Positions 17,938 to 25,585 of a stretch of 64,000 nt of DNA are shown here, in pieces. Within the stretch, counting starts at the first letter, position 1; every line of letters starts with the position of its first letter. Where the stretch lies: positions 3,038,001 to 3,102,000 of the forward strand of contig NC_015953.1 of the NCBI RefSeq assembly GCF_000177195.2. Direction: 5' to 3'. Under the pieces are notes generated by a model. It was not told the origin of the DNA and did not search any database. It worked only from the letters and a program-made list of their open reading frames with translations. This DNA comes from Streptomyces sp. SirexAA-E. GTDB lineage: Bacteria; Actinomycetota; Actinomycetes; Streptomycetales; Streptomycetaceae. The position numbers were made by a program, and so were the translations under genes.

Positions 17938-18792
17938 ATGGCCGCCCTCGGCACGACCCTCCTGCGCGGGGCCGTCACCTCCCCCTTCAAGCGGGCGGGC
18001 CGCCCCGGAGCGTCCCTGCCCGCCACCCGCGAGGTGCGGCCCGCCGCGCCCGCCGCACCGGGCCCCCTCGCCACGTACCGGTCCGTCTGCGGCTTCACCG
18101 GCGCGGACAGCCTGCCGCTCACCTACCCGCACGTCCTGGGTTTCCCGCTCGCCCTGCGGATCATGACGGGCCGGGCCTTCCCGCTGCCGGTCCTCGGTCT
18201 GGTGCACACCTGGATCGAGATCACCCGCCACCGGCCGCTGCGGCCGACGGACCCGCTGGAACTCCGGGTGCGCGCCGTCGAACTGACGCCCCATCGGCGC
18301 GGCACCGAGGTCACGATGGCCACCGAGGCACGACTCGCGGGCGAGACGGTCTGGGAGTCACGCAGCGGCTATCTGTCCCGCCACCCCACCGACACGTCCG
18401 CCGCCACCGGGCCGCCCGCGCCACCGGCCCCGCGTGAGCTGCCGGCGGTCGCCGAGTGGCGGCTGCCCAGCGACCTCGGGCGCCGTTACGGCGCCGCCTC
18501 GGGCGACCGGAACCCGATCCACCTGCACCCGCTCACCGCCCGGCTGTTCGGCTTCCCCCGGCACATCGCCCACGGCATGTGGACGGTCGCCCGCTGCCTC
18601 GCGGAGGCGGAGAACGGACCGGCCTCGGGCCCCGGAAGGGGCGGGCGGGACGACATCCTCTCGGTACGGGCCGACTTCAAGGCCCCCGTCCTGCTGCCCG
18701 CCACGGTCACCTACGCGGCGGCGGGATCCGACTTCCAGGTACGGGGCGAGAGCCGCGTCCACCTCACCGGCAGCGTGGTCCGGGACGGCTGA
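17938..18792 (+). CDS. MaoC-like 3-hydroxyacyl dehydratase (HtdX-like)
   Basis: The 284-aa double hot-dog protein has the N-terminal half (about 45-150) with FTGADSLPLTYPHVLGF. Its C-terminal half carries the hydratase 2 motif YGAASGDRNPIHLHPLTARLFGFPRHIAHGMW (about 180-210), with the catalytic Asp and His. It should hydrate or dehydrate enoyl/3-hydroxyacyl thioesters. It begins 3 bases after the FabG4-like stop, so it is co-translated or coupled with that reductase, matching htdX beside fabG4 in mycobacteria. Its end faces the TetR gene with a 30-base gap. Confidence 0.9.
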   Translation: MAALGTTLLRGAVTSPFKRAGRPGASLPATREVRPAAPAAPGPLATYRSVCGFTGADSLPLTYPHVLGFPLALRIMTGRAFPLPVLGLVHTWIEITRHRPLRPTDPLELRVRAVELTPHRRGTEVTMATEARLAGETVWESRSGYLSRHPTDTSAATGPPAPPAPRELPAVAEWRLPSDLGRRYGAASGDRNPIHLHPLTARLFGFPRHIAHGMWTVARCLAEAENGPASGPGRGGRDDILSVRADFKAPVLLPATVTYAAAGSDFQVRGESRVHLTGSVVRDG

Positions 18793-18822
18793 CCGCGCGA
18801 TCGCGGGCCACCCGGCGGGCTC

Positions 18823-19467
18823 TCAGCCCTCGCGGGACTGCCAGCCGCGTCCGTGCATCAGATTCTCCAGGCCCGCCCAGGAGAAGTTCATCAGGGTGGT
18901 CGCCGCCTCCCTGGCCGAGACACCCGGGGTGACGTTCGCCCACCCGGCGAGCGCCTCCGCCGCCCCCACGAGCGCCTGCGCGAGCCCGGCCACGTCCCGG
19001 TCGGGCAGTGCGGGGTCGTGGTGGGCCTCGCGCGCGGCCGCACCGATCAGCTCCGTCACGAAGGCGACGATCTCCTCCCGCAGCACCGCGACCTCACCGA
19101 CGAACGGCTCCCCCTGCGAGCGCGCCTGCTGGTGCAGCACCGCCCAGCCGTCCGGGTTCTCCGCGGTGTGCGTGAAGAACGCCCGCAGCCCCGCCCACAG
19201 TTGCCGGTCGGCCGGCAGCCCCGGCTCCACCCCGGCCCGGACCGCTTCCATCAGCGCCTGCGCCTCACGGCGGATGCAGGCGGTGAAGAGCTCCTCCTTG
19301 GAGTTCAGATACAGGTAGACCAGGGGCTTGGACACACCGGCCAGCTCCGCGATCTCGTCCATCGAGGCGGCCCGGTACCCGCGCTGCCCGAAGGTCTGCA
19401 CCGCGGCGTCCATCATCTGCCGCTCCCGCACGGCACGCGGCATGCGTTTGCTCTTCACTGCACTCAC
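18823..19467 (-). CDS. TetR family transcriptional regulator
   Basis: The 214-aa repressor begins with GTG (19467), preceded by GGAGG. The N-terminal helix-turn-helix is clear (QTFGQRGYRAASMDEIAELAGVSKPLVYLYLNSKEELF, about residues 24-61). The rest is an all-helical ligand domain with a hydrophobic core. Convergent to the MaoC-like gene, it is the only regulator in the fatty acid block, so it probably recognises the palindromes at 16566-16587 with an acyl-CoA-type ligand (inference). A partial match to the same half-site lies upstream at 19492-19502, which may mean autoregulation. Confidence 0.92.
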   Translation of the reverse strand: MSAVKSKRMPRAVRERQMMDAAVQTFGQRGYRAASMDEIAELAGVSKPLVYLYLNSKEELFTACIRREAQALMEAVRAGVEPGLPADRQLWAGLRAFFTHTAENPDGWAVLHQQARSQGEPFVGEVAVLREEIVAFVTELIGAAAREAHHDPALPDRDVAGLAQALVGAAEALAGWANVTPGVSAREAATTLMNFSWAGLENLMHGRGWQSREG

Positions 19468-19507
19468 GTCGGACTTCCTCCCGCCCCCGCCACTCCTCGT
19501 AAGCCTA

Positions 19508-19813
19508 CGGCGCCGAGGCCCCGCACCTCACCGACCGGAGCCGTACCGATCCGTGGGTCCCCCAGGCCGGGCCACGGGAGCTGATGGTGTGCCGTCCTAC
19601 CCGGCCCGCACCGGCGGACGGGAGCGCTCCCTACATGAGCACGGCCCGGCTGGTGCTGACGGCCGCCGGGCCGGGCTCCGCCTCCCCGACCGCGGTCAGC
19701 TCCCCGCGCACCCACGCCCGCACGGACGTCCCGGCGGTCCGGGCCGCTTCCCGCTCGTACTGCTCTCCCCCGGTTTCGGCGCTCCCGGACGGGCCCTCCC
19801 CCGGCCTCGACAC
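19508..19813 (+). pseudogene. Decayed fragment of a secreted lipase / PAF-acetylhydrolase-like hydrolase
   Basis: No single frame is coding, yet pieces in successive frames read like this family in order. The first is HLTDRSRTDPWVPQAGPRELMV (from about 19524), next YPARTGG in the next frame, APYMSTARLVLTAAG (from about 19626), RTHARTDVP (about 19709), and GRFPLVLLSPGFGAP in another frame (about 19750). The last is the strand and oxyanion region before the nucleophile elbow. At least three frameshifts and loss of the catalytic part show a relic. It ends at the terminator at 19814. Confidence 0.55.
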
Positions 19814-19854
19814 ACCGGAGCGCCCCCGGCCTGACGGGCCGGGGGCGCTCCGGT
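19814..19854. terminator. Strong terminator of the symporter gene
   Basis: A perfect 18-bp stem (19814-19831 with 19837-19854) with a TGACG loop lies 27 bases after the end of the minus-strand symporter gene. Confidence 0.85.
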
Positions 19855-19880
19855 GGTGCGGGTGGTGCCGTACGACGGTG

Positions 19881-21233
19881 TCAGGCGGCGACGGGCACGC
19901 CCTTCGGCTCCGCGTCGTGTGCCTCGGGCTCGTCGACCGGGGAGGCCGACGCCGAGTTGTACGCGTCGTGGTCCAGGATCTTCTCCCGGGCCGAGACGAG
20001 CACCGGGACCAGCGCCTGGCCGGCCACGTTCGTGGCGGTGCGCATCATGTCCAGGATCGGGTCGATGGCGAGCAGCAGGCCCACGCCCTCCAGCGGGAGG
20101 CCCAGCGTCGACAGGGTGAGGGTCAGCATGACGGTCGCGCCGGTGAGACCGGCGGTGGCCGCCGAACCGATGACCGAGACGAACGCGATCAGGACGTAGT
20201 CACCGATGCCCAGCTGGACGTCGAAGATCTGCGCGATGAAGATCGCCGCCAGCGACGGGTAGATCGCTGCGCAGCCGTCCATCTTGGTCGTGGCGCCGAA
20301 CGGCACCGCGAAGCTGGCGTACTCCTTCGGGACACCGAGGCGCTCGGTGACCTTCTGGGTGACCGGCATGGTGCCGACCGAGGAGCGGGAGACGAAGGCG
20401 AGCTGGATCGCGGGCCAGGCGCCCTTGAAGAACTGCAGCGGGCTGACCTTGGCGACCGTGGCGAGCAGCAGCGGGTAGACGCCGAACAGCACCAGGGCGC
20501 AGCCGATGTAGACGTCGGCGGTGAACGTCGCGTACTTGCCGATCAGGTCCCAGCCGTAGTCGGCGATCGCGTAGCCGATGAGGCCGACGGTGCCGAGGGG
20601 GGCGAGACGGATGACCCACCACAGGGCCTTCTGGAGGAGCTCCAGGATCGACTCGCTGAGGGTGAGGATCGGCTTGGCCTTCTCGCCGAGCTGGAGCGCG
20701 GCGATACCGGCGACGGCCGCCATGAAGACGATCTGCAGGACGTTCAGCTCGGTGAACGGCGTGATGACGTCCGTCGGGATGATGCCGGTGAGAAAGTCCA
20801 GCCAGGAACCCGCGTGCTCCGGCTTGGCGCCGTCCTTCGGGGTGAGGCCGGTGCCCGAGCCCGGGTTGGTGATCAGGCCGATCGCGAGGCCGATGGCGAC
20901 GGCGATCAGCGACGTGATCATGAACCAGAGCAGCGTGCGGGTGGCCAGCCGCGCCGCGTTGTTGACCTTGCGCAGGTTGGTGATCGACACCATGATCGCG
21001 AAGAAGACGAGGGGCGCGACGGCCAGCTTGAGGAGCTGGACGAAGATGTGGCCGACCTTGTCGAGCGTGGTGTAGAGCCAGTCGATGTCCTGGCTGCGGG
21101 TGAGCCAGCCGAGCAGGACACCGAGGACCAGACCGGCGACGATCTGGATCCAGAACGGGACTCTGGGTATGCGGAAGCCGGAACCGGCCGGCTTGCCGGT
21201 TTCGGTCTCGGGGGACGCGGAGTTCGCGGACAC
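19881..21233 (-). CDS. Dicarboxylate/amino acid:cation symporter (DAACS family)
   Basis: The 450-aa product is a sodium- or proton-coupled symporter of the GltP/DctA/TcyP family. It shows the usual eight membrane spans with two re-entrant loops. The first loop carries the serine-rich motif SRSSVGTMPVT (about 273-283), followed by the TTKMDG segment. The second has the DPILDMMRTATNVAGQ substrate/sodium motif (about 385-400). GTG codons at 21239 and 21233 are both in frame, and AGGAG is best spaced for 21233. Members transport glutamate, C4-dicarboxylates or L-cystine. The Cys-rich leader peptide directly upstream favours cystine here (inference). Confidence 0.93.
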   Translation of the reverse strand: MSANSASPETETGKPAGSGFRIPRVPFWIQIVAGLVLGVLLGWLTRSQDIDWLYTTLDKVGHIFVQLLKLAVAPLVFFAIMVSITNLRKVNNAARLATRTLLWFMITSLIAVAIGLAIGLITNPGSGTGLTPKDGAKPEHAGSWLDFLTGIIPTDVITPFTELNVLQIVFMAAVAGIAALQLGEKAKPILTLSESILELLQKALWWVIRLAPLGTVGLIGYAIADYGWDLIGKYATFTADVYIGCALVLFGVYPLLLATVAKVSPLQFFKGAWPAIQLAFVSRSSVGTMPVTQKVTERLGVPKEYASFAVPFGATTKMDGCAAIYPSLAAIFIAQIFDVQLGIGDYVLIAFVSVIGSAATAGLTGATVMLTLTLSTLGLPLEGVGLLLAIDPILDMMRTATNVAGQALVPVLVSAREKILDHDAYNSASASPVDEPEAHDAEPKGVPVAA

Positions 21234-21360
21234 GGACACACTCCTGGAAGGACGCAGCGGGACGCGGCGGGACGTACGGGACGGACGTACCGACGTGCGG
21301 TGGAACGGGGACGGGGATGCGGCGCCCGCGTCAGGGGCGGCGCCGCTGCATGATGCCGGT

Positions 21361-21468
21361 TCAGACGTTGCGGCAACAGACCGCGGACATACAGCGGCAG
21401 AGATCCACGTGCAGGCGCGCCACGAGCCGTGGGCTCATGGCGTGGTGGGTGCGCACTGCGGTGTTCAT
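21361..21468 (-). CDS. Cys-rich leader peptide upstream of the symporter
   Basis: A 35-codon ORF starts at ATG 21468 and stops at 21361. It contains RLVARLHVDLCRC followed by MSAVCC. It matches the actinobacterial short leader-peptide pattern (VxRxHVDL...C) found before sulfur and cysteine genes. Five of its codons are Cys, clustered at residues 24-32. No Shine-Dalgarno is visible, consistent with leaderless translation. Slow decoding of Cys codons would make it a cysteine sensor controlling the symporter 128 bases downstream (known for mycobacterial polycysteine leaders; inference here). Confidence 0.75.
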   Translation of the reverse strand: MNTAVRTHHAMSPRLVARLHVDLCRCMSAVCCRNV

Positions 21469-21477
21469 GGCGAACAC
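21461..21477. repeat. Inverted repeat over the leader-peptide start codon
   Basis: GTGTTC (21461-21466) and GAACAC (21472-21477) form a perfect 6-5-6 palindrome enclosing the leader ATG. It could be an operator or an RNA hairpin gating leader translation. Confidence 0.5.
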
Positions 21478-21490
21478 GTTAACACTTGTA

Positions 21491-21507
21491 CTTTGAGAAC
21501 CTCAAAG
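21491..21507. promoter_or_regulatory. Palindrome in the symporter promoter region
   Basis: CTTTGAG (21491-21497) and CTCAAAG (21501-21507) form a perfect 7-3-7 inverted repeat, 23 bases upstream of the leader ATG. It overlaps a possible minus-strand -35 (TTGAGG). It is probably a transcription factor site, with the factor unknown. Confidence 0.55.
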
Positions 21508-21565
21508 GTCCGCTTGGGTCCCTTTCTGTCCGACTGGTGCTCCTCCGTGCCCGGGAACGACGAAA

Positions 21566-21598
21566 CCCCGGTACCGGAGCGGGTGCTCGGGTCCGGGG
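21566..21598 (-). terminator. Possible terminator of the DUF4229 gene
   Basis: An imperfect GC hairpin (arms 21566-21580 and 21585-21598) lies about 80 bases downstream of the minus-strand gene ending at 21678. The remainder of 21508-21677 shows nothing else I can support. Confidence 0.35.
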
Positions 21599-21677
21599 CG
21601 CGTCCGCGTGGGACGGGGCTGTGAGGAACGTTACGGAGCGTGGGCCGTGCCGAGCGGCGTCGGCGGCGGCCCCGCGG

Positions 21678-21974
21678 CTACGGGGTGACGCCGTCCTCGC
21701 GGGTGCGGTTGGCGTCGAGCCTGGCCTTGGTCCGGTCGACCGTGGAGACGATCTGCTGGGACATCTCGTCGCGCTGCTTGCGCAGCAGGATGAAGCTGAG
21801 CGGAGCGGAGAGCACCAGGCCGAGGAGGATGACCCAGACGGCGTTGGAACCACCGGCACCGGCGGGCAGCAGCCCGAAGTGGACCGCCACACCGGAGACG
21901 AAGAAGCAGCCGACGAAAATCAGCAGACGCAACGCGGTGTACCGGATCGTTGCGCTCGGCTTGGCAGCGGACAC
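21678..21974 (-). CDS. DUF4229 small membrane protein
   Basis: The GTG at 21974 has GAAGG upstream and removes an implausible 24-residue extension from 22046. The 98-aa product has two membrane segments (about residues 13-33 and 40-60). A charged cytoplasmic tail follows (LLRKQRDEMSQQIVSTVDRTKARLDANRTRED), typical of DUF4229 in Actinobacteria. No function is established. In many actinomycetes it sits near the menaquinone genes, as here. Confidence 0.8.
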   Translation of the reverse strand: MSAAKPSATIRYTALRLLIFVGCFFVSGVAVHFGLLPAGAGGSNAVWVILLGLVLSAPLSFILLRKQRDEMSQQIVSTVDRTKARLDANRTREDGVTP

Positions 21975-22133
21975 GGCTTGCCTTCTCTCTACGTCCGACG
22001 TTTCTGCGGTCGTGCAGGGTGCGACTCTGCCCGACCAGTGAAGCATGCCCCGAATTCCGTCGGTTCCCAGGGCTCCCCTTCGGGCGGGGACGGGGCTCTC
22101 CCCGGGGCCCGGAACGCGCCCCGCACACCCCCG

Positions 22134-22661
22134 TTACCGGAAGAGGGGGAGCAGCATGATGACGTCGTCCCGGTAGTCGTCCTCGGCCACCCGGATGGCG
22201 TCCGGGACCCGGCCGACCTCCTTGTAGCCGCACGAGGCGTAGAAGCGGTCGGCGCCCGTGCCGCCGCGGCAGGTGAGCCGGACGGCGTCGATGCCGTCGA
22301 TCGCGCGGGCGGCGTCGGCCGCCGCCGCCATCAGCGCGCGGCCGTGCCCCTTGCCCTGGTGGCGGGGGTGGACCATCACCGTGTACAGCCCGATCCAGTG
22401 GCGCATCAGCCGGTGGGTGTTGTGGGTGAGGAAGGCGGTGGCGGCGACCACGCCGTCCTCGTCGCGGCCGACGACGAGCCGGGTGCGGCCCTCCACCATG
22501 CCCGAGAGGTGCTTGACCAGCTCCGGACGGATCTCGTCCGGCGTCACCGGCGGCAGGAACCCGACGGCCCCGCCCGCGTTGGTGACATCGGCCCAGAGCG
22601 TGGTGATGCCGTCCCGCAGCGCGGGGTCGAAGGCGGGATCCACTTCAAATGTAAGAGCCAT
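22134..22661 (-). CDS. GNAT family N-acetyltransferase
   Basis: The 175-aa cytoplasmic acetyl-CoA-dependent acetyltransferase has the core strand VGRDEDGVVAATAFL, then GLYTVMVHPRHQGKGHGRALMAAA. That segment holds the Q/RxxGxG/A pyrophosphate-binding motif (about residues 98-106). The C-terminal FYASCGYKEVGRVP is typical of GNAT motif B. The substrate is unknown. No Shine-Dalgarno precedes the ATG. A TAATCT hexamer ends 6 bases upstream of the ATG on the coding strand, so transcription may begin at the start codon (leaderless). Confidence 0.9.
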   Translation of the reverse strand: MALTFEVDPAFDPALRDGITTLWADVTNAGGAVGFLPPVTPDEIRPELVKHLSGMVEGRTRLVVGRDEDGVVAATAFLTHNTHRLMRHWIGLYTVMVHPRHQGKGHGRALMAAAADAARAIDGIDAVRLTCRGGTGADRFYASCGYKEVGRVPDAIRVAEDDYRDDVIMLLPLFR

Positions 22662-22718
22662 GTCGGCAGATTAGCTATTACCGCCATGGGTCGGCAAACC
22701 TGTTCCGACACGCGGGAA

Positions 22719-22756
22719 AGCCCCGCTCCGGGCGGTGGACACCGCGGGGCGGGGCT
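22719..22756 (-). terminator. Terminator of mqnE
   Basis: AGCCCCGC and GCGGT pair with ACCGC and GCGGGGCT around a GGAC loop with a small internal bulge. It follows the minus-strand mqnE gene by 56 bases. Confidence 0.6.
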
Positions 22757-22811
22757 CTTCGGCCCTTGCGGTTCCTGGCGGCCGAGGGCGGCCAGGCGAC
22801 CCGGGGGTGGG

Positions 22812-23975
22812 TCAGACGCGCATCGGCTGCGGCGACTCGCGCCGATCCGCGTCCGGGCCCGGGTACTCGCGGAGGATCTCGTACCGGGTGTTGCGCTCCA
22901 CGGGCCGGAAGCCCGCGTCCCGGATGAGGTCGAGCAGGTCCTCACGGCCGAGCTTGTTCGGCGTGCCGTAGTCGTCCGCGTCGTGCGTGATCTTGTACTC
23001 GACGACGGAGCCGTCCATGTCGTCCGCGCCGTGCTGGAGGGCGAGCTGCGCGGTCTGCACCCCGTGCATCACCCAGAACACCTTGACGTGCGGGACGTTG
23101 TCGAAGAGCAGCCGCGAGACCGCGAAGGTCTTGAGCGCCTCCGCGCCGGTCGCCATCGACGTCCGGGCCTGGAGGGTGTTGCGGACCTTGCCGTCCTTCA
23201 TGTCCACGAAGTCGTGCTGGTAGCGCAGCGGGATGAAGACCTGGAAACCGCCGGTCTCGTCCTGCATCTCGCGCAGTCGCAGCACGTGGTCGACGCGGTG
23301 ACGGGGCTCCTCGATGTGCCCGTACAGCATCGTCGCCGGGGTCTTGAGCCCCTTCTCGTGCGCGAGGCGGTGGATGCGCGACCAGTCCTCCCAGTGGGTG
23401 TTGTGGTCGACGATGTGCTGGCGGACCTCCCAGTCGAAGATCTCCGCGCCGCCGCCGGTCAGCGACTCCAGGCCGGCGTCGATCAGCTCGTCGAGGATCT
23501 CCGAGGCCGTGAGCCCCGAGATCGTCTCGAAGTGGTGGATCTCCGTCGCCGTGAACGCCTTGAGCGCCACCTCCGGCAGGGCTTCCTTCAGCGCGCTCAG
23601 GGAGCGCGGGTAGTAGCGCCACGGGAGGGTGGGGTGCAGGCCGTTGACGATGTGCAGCTCGGTGAGGTTCTCGCCCTGCATCGCCTTGGCGAGGCGGACG
23701 GCCTCCTCGATCCGCATCGTGTACGCGTCCTTCTCGCCCGGCTTGCGCTGGAACGAGCAGTAGGCGCAGGACGCGGTGCACACGTTCGTCATGTTGAGGT
23801 GGCGGTTGACGTTGAAGTGGACGACGTCGCCGTTCTTCCTCGTCCGCACCTCGTGGGCCAGCCCGCCGAGCCAGGCCAGGTCGTCGGACCCGTAGAGCGC
23901 GATCCCGTCCTCGCGGGTCAGCCGCTCGCCGGCCCGGACCTTCTCCTCCAGCTCGCGCTTGAGTCCCGCGTCCAC
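22812..23975 (-). CDS. mqnE: Aminofutalosine synthase MqnE (radical SAM)
   Basis: MqnE joins the enolpyruvyl group of 3-[(1-carboxyvinyl)oxy]benzoate to the SAM adenosine, making aminofutalosine in the futalosine route to menaquinone. GGAGG is 7 bases before the GTG at 23975, giving an N-terminus MDAGLKREL as in relatives. An ATG at 23990 is the alternative. The 387-aa protein has the radical SAM CTASCAYC cluster motif (about residues 61-68) with NVTNVC-type NMTNVCTASC. It also has GGAEIF and the C-terminal RNTRYEILREY signature. Other menaquinone genes (ubiX, mqnP, mqnL) lie within 5 kb on the same strand. Confidence 0.96.
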   Translation of the reverse strand: MDAGLKRELEEKVRAGERLTREDGIALYGSDDLAWLGGLAHEVRTRKNGDVVHFNVNRHLNMTNVCTASCAYCSFQRKPGEKDAYTMRIEEAVRLAKAMQGENLTELHIVNGLHPTLPWRYYPRSLSALKEALPEVALKAFTATEIHHFETISGLTASEILDELIDAGLESLTGGGAEIFDWEVRQHIVDHNTHWEDWSRIHRLAHEKGLKTPATMLYGHIEEPRHRVDHVLRLREMQDETGGFQVFIPLRYQHDFVDMKDGKVRNTLQARTSMATGAEALKTFAVSRLLFDNVPHVKVFWVMHGVQTAQLALQHGADDMDGSVVEYKITHDADDYGTPNKLGREDLLDLIRDAGFRPVERNTRYEILREYPGPDADRRESPQPMRV

Positions 23976-24066
23976 TAGGGCGCCTCCCATATCTCTACGT
24001 AACAGACTCCGGCCAACCGTACTCCCCCGGCCTCCGGCCCTCCGCACCCCCGTCCGCAGGTCGGCG

Positions 24067-24522
24067 TCACACCTCTTCGGGCAGCTCGCCGACCCTGTTC
24101 TCCCACTTCGTGGAGAGCACCACCGTCGTACGGGTGCGGGAGACGCCCTTGGTGCCGCTGAGCCTGCGGATCGTCTTCTCCAGTCCGTCCACGTCCCCGA
24201 CCCGCACCTTGAGCGTGAAGGAGTCGTCGCCGGCGATGAACCAGCAGTCCTCGATCTCGGCGAGGTCCTTGAGCCGGTGCGCCACGTCCTCGTGGTCGGC
24301 GGCGTCGGAGAGCGAGATGCCGATGAGCGCGGTGACGCCGAGCCCGAGTGAGGCGGCGTCGACGGTCGCGCGGTAACCGGTGATGACACCGGCGGATTCC
24401 AGCCGGTTGATGCGGTCGGTGACGCTGGGCCCGGAGAGCCCCACGAGCCGCCCCAGCTCGGCGTACGAGGCCCTGCCGTTCTCTCTGAGTGCCTGGATGA
24501 GCTGCCTGTCCACCGCGTCCAT
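24067..24522 (-). CDS. Lrp/AsnC family transcriptional regulator
   Basis: The 151-aa regulator has an N-terminal winged helix-turn-helix (DRQLIQALRENGRASYAELGRLVGLSGPSVTDRINRLESAGVI). A RAM ligand domain follows, with the usual beta-alpha-beta-beta repeats (VRVGDVDGLEKTIRRLSGTKGV). The ATG at 24522 has GGAAGG upstream. An in-frame ATG at 24540 lacks a binding site but could be used. It is divergent from the 43-aa gene. Palindromes at 24590-24604 and 24618-24634 in the shared promoter are plausible autoregulatory sites. Confidence 0.92.
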   Translation of the reverse strand: MDAVDRQLIQALRENGRASYAELGRLVGLSGPSVTDRINRLESAGVITGYRATVDAASLGLGVTALIGISLSDAADHEDVAHRLKDLAEIEDCWFIAGDDSFTLKVRVGDVDGLEKTIRRLSGTKGVSRTRTTVVLSTKWENRVGELPEEV

Positions 24523-24589
24523 GTGACTGAGACCTTCCATTATTCAGCAGTACCGCGAGTTTACGTGTAGAATCTAAGGCACAACAGGG

Positions 24590-24604
24590 TTCGCACCCTG
24601 CGAA
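24590..24604. promoter_or_regulatory. Palindrome in the lrp / small-gene divergent promoter
   Basis: TTCGCA (24590-24595) and TGCGAA (24599-24604) form a perfect 6-3-6 inverted repeat. Its spacing and AT content relative to the surroundings suggest a regulator site, most simply for the Lrp protein. Confidence 0.5.
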
Positions 24605-24617
24605 TCTTTCCGAGCAA

Positions 24618-24634
24618 TCGAAAAACGCTTTCGA
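24618..24634. promoter_or_regulatory. Second palindrome upstream of the 43-aa gene
   Basis: TCGAAA (24618-24623) and TTTCGA (24629-24634) form a perfect 6-5-6 inverted repeat, 28-29 bases (centre to centre) from the first. It ends 22 bases before the GTG of the small gene. Confidence 0.45.
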
Positions 24635-24656
24635 ATCTTCAGGAGTGACTGACACC

Positions 24657-24788
24657 GTGTACACGATCGAGATGGCCTACGCCCGGATGCGCGAGCTGCA
24701 GGATCTGGCCAACCGCTCGCGTGCCCACCAGCCCGCCGCCCACCGCGTCGACAAGACCCGCGCACCGCGCACCGACAAGAGGCGCTGA
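24657..24788 (+). CDS. 43-aa basic hypothetical protein
   Basis: AGGAGTGA precedes a GTG at 24657, and the frame closes at 24788. The product begins MYTIEMAYARMRELQ and turns strongly basic (HRVDKTRAPRTDKRR) after an amphipathic helix. It has no membrane segment. A good ribosome binding site, codon bias at third positions and a divergent Lrp gene argue that it is real. Proteins of this kind (YTIEMAYARMRELQ... plus a basic tail) recur in Streptomyces at this locus, as I recall. The role is unknown and nucleic-acid binding is only a guess. Confidence 0.7.
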   Translation: MYTIEMAYARMRELQDLANRSRAHQPAAHRVDKTRAPRTDKRR

Positions 24789-24791
24789 CCC

Positions 24792-25472
24792 TCAGGCCCT
24801 CTCACGGGAGCCTCCACCGAGCTCTCCCTCCCAGCGGCGGTACAGCCGGTGCGGCACCCCCGCCGCGTCCAGCACCCGCCCGGCGACGAAGTCCACGAGG
24901 TCCTGGATGTGCGTCGCCCCCGCGTAGAACGCCGGAGAGGCGGGCAGCACCACGGCGCCCGCCTCGTCGAGCGCCACCATCTGCTTCAGCGTCTGACCGC
25001 TGAGCGGTGTCTCGCGCACGGCGACGACCAGCGTGCGGCGCTCCTTGAGCGTCACGCTCGCCGCCCGTTGCAGGAGATCCTTCGAGAGTCCCAGCGCCAC
25101 CCCGGCCACGCAGGCCGTCGACGCCGGCACGATCAGCATCCCCTTGGCCGGGTACGACCCCGACGACGGCCCGGCCGCGAGATCACCCGCGACCCAGTGC
25201 CGCACCCGCTCCAGCGCGCCGCCCCCCACGGCGAACGTGTCCGGCTTCCCGTCCGCGCCCCGCGCCAGCCAGCTCCGCAGGTCCTCGCGCCAGTGCGCGT
25301 CGCGGAAGGCGATCCCCGTCTCGTCCAGCAGCGTCAGCCGCGACGCGCGGCTCACCACCAGGTCGACGCTCTCCCCCGCGTCCAGCAGCCCCCGCAGGAC
25401 GGAGGCCGCGAACGGGGTACCGGAGGCGCCGGAAACCCCGACAATCCAAGGCCGGCGCTGCTGCTGACTCAC
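24792..25472 (-). CDS. ubiX: UbiX-family flavin prenyltransferase (menaquinone pathway)
   Basis: The product prenylates FMN to make the prenylated-FMN cofactor for the UbiD-type decarboxylase encoded at 27077-28534. The 226-aa flavoprotein has VGVSGASGTPFAASVL (FMN phosphate loop, about residues 11-26) and the VVAVRETPLSGQTLKQMVAL stretch. The C-terminal AGATHIQDLVDFVAGRVLD is diagnostic of UbiX/Pad1. The GTG at 25472 with GGGAC upstream is preferred over longer readings into the divergent rhomboid promoter. Its end is 4 bases from the convergent 43-aa gene. Confidence 0.93.
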   Translation of the reverse strand: MSQQQRRPWIVGVSGASGTPFAASVLRGLLDAGESVDLVVSRASRLTLLDETGIAFRDAHWREDLRSWLARGADGKPDTFAVGGGALERVRHWVAGDLAAGPSSGSYPAKGMLIVPASTACVAGVALGLSKDLLQRAASVTLKERRTLVVAVRETPLSGQTLKQMVALDEAGAVVLPASPAFYAGATHIQDLVDFVAGRVLDAAGVPHRLYRRWEGELGGGSRERA

Positions 25473-25585
25473 TGAAGTCCCGGAATCCACACCGGCGAGC
25501 CTATCCGGCGGACGCCCGTCGGAACCGAGCCAGGGGCTCCGTACGTTGCAACGGATGAAGCAACAGGGGTCGACAGGGGGTGACC

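Noticed and set aside
15262..18294. Minus-strand frame extending the thiolase by over 580 codons
   Set aside because: The extension runs antisense through the FabG4- and MaoC-like genes and across the operator, with TTA codons just upstream of the thiolase. The real start is near 16530-16539.
19584..21353. A 589-codon plus-strand frame opposite the symporter
   Set aside because: It is the antisense of a conserved membrane transporter and has charged low-complexity content.
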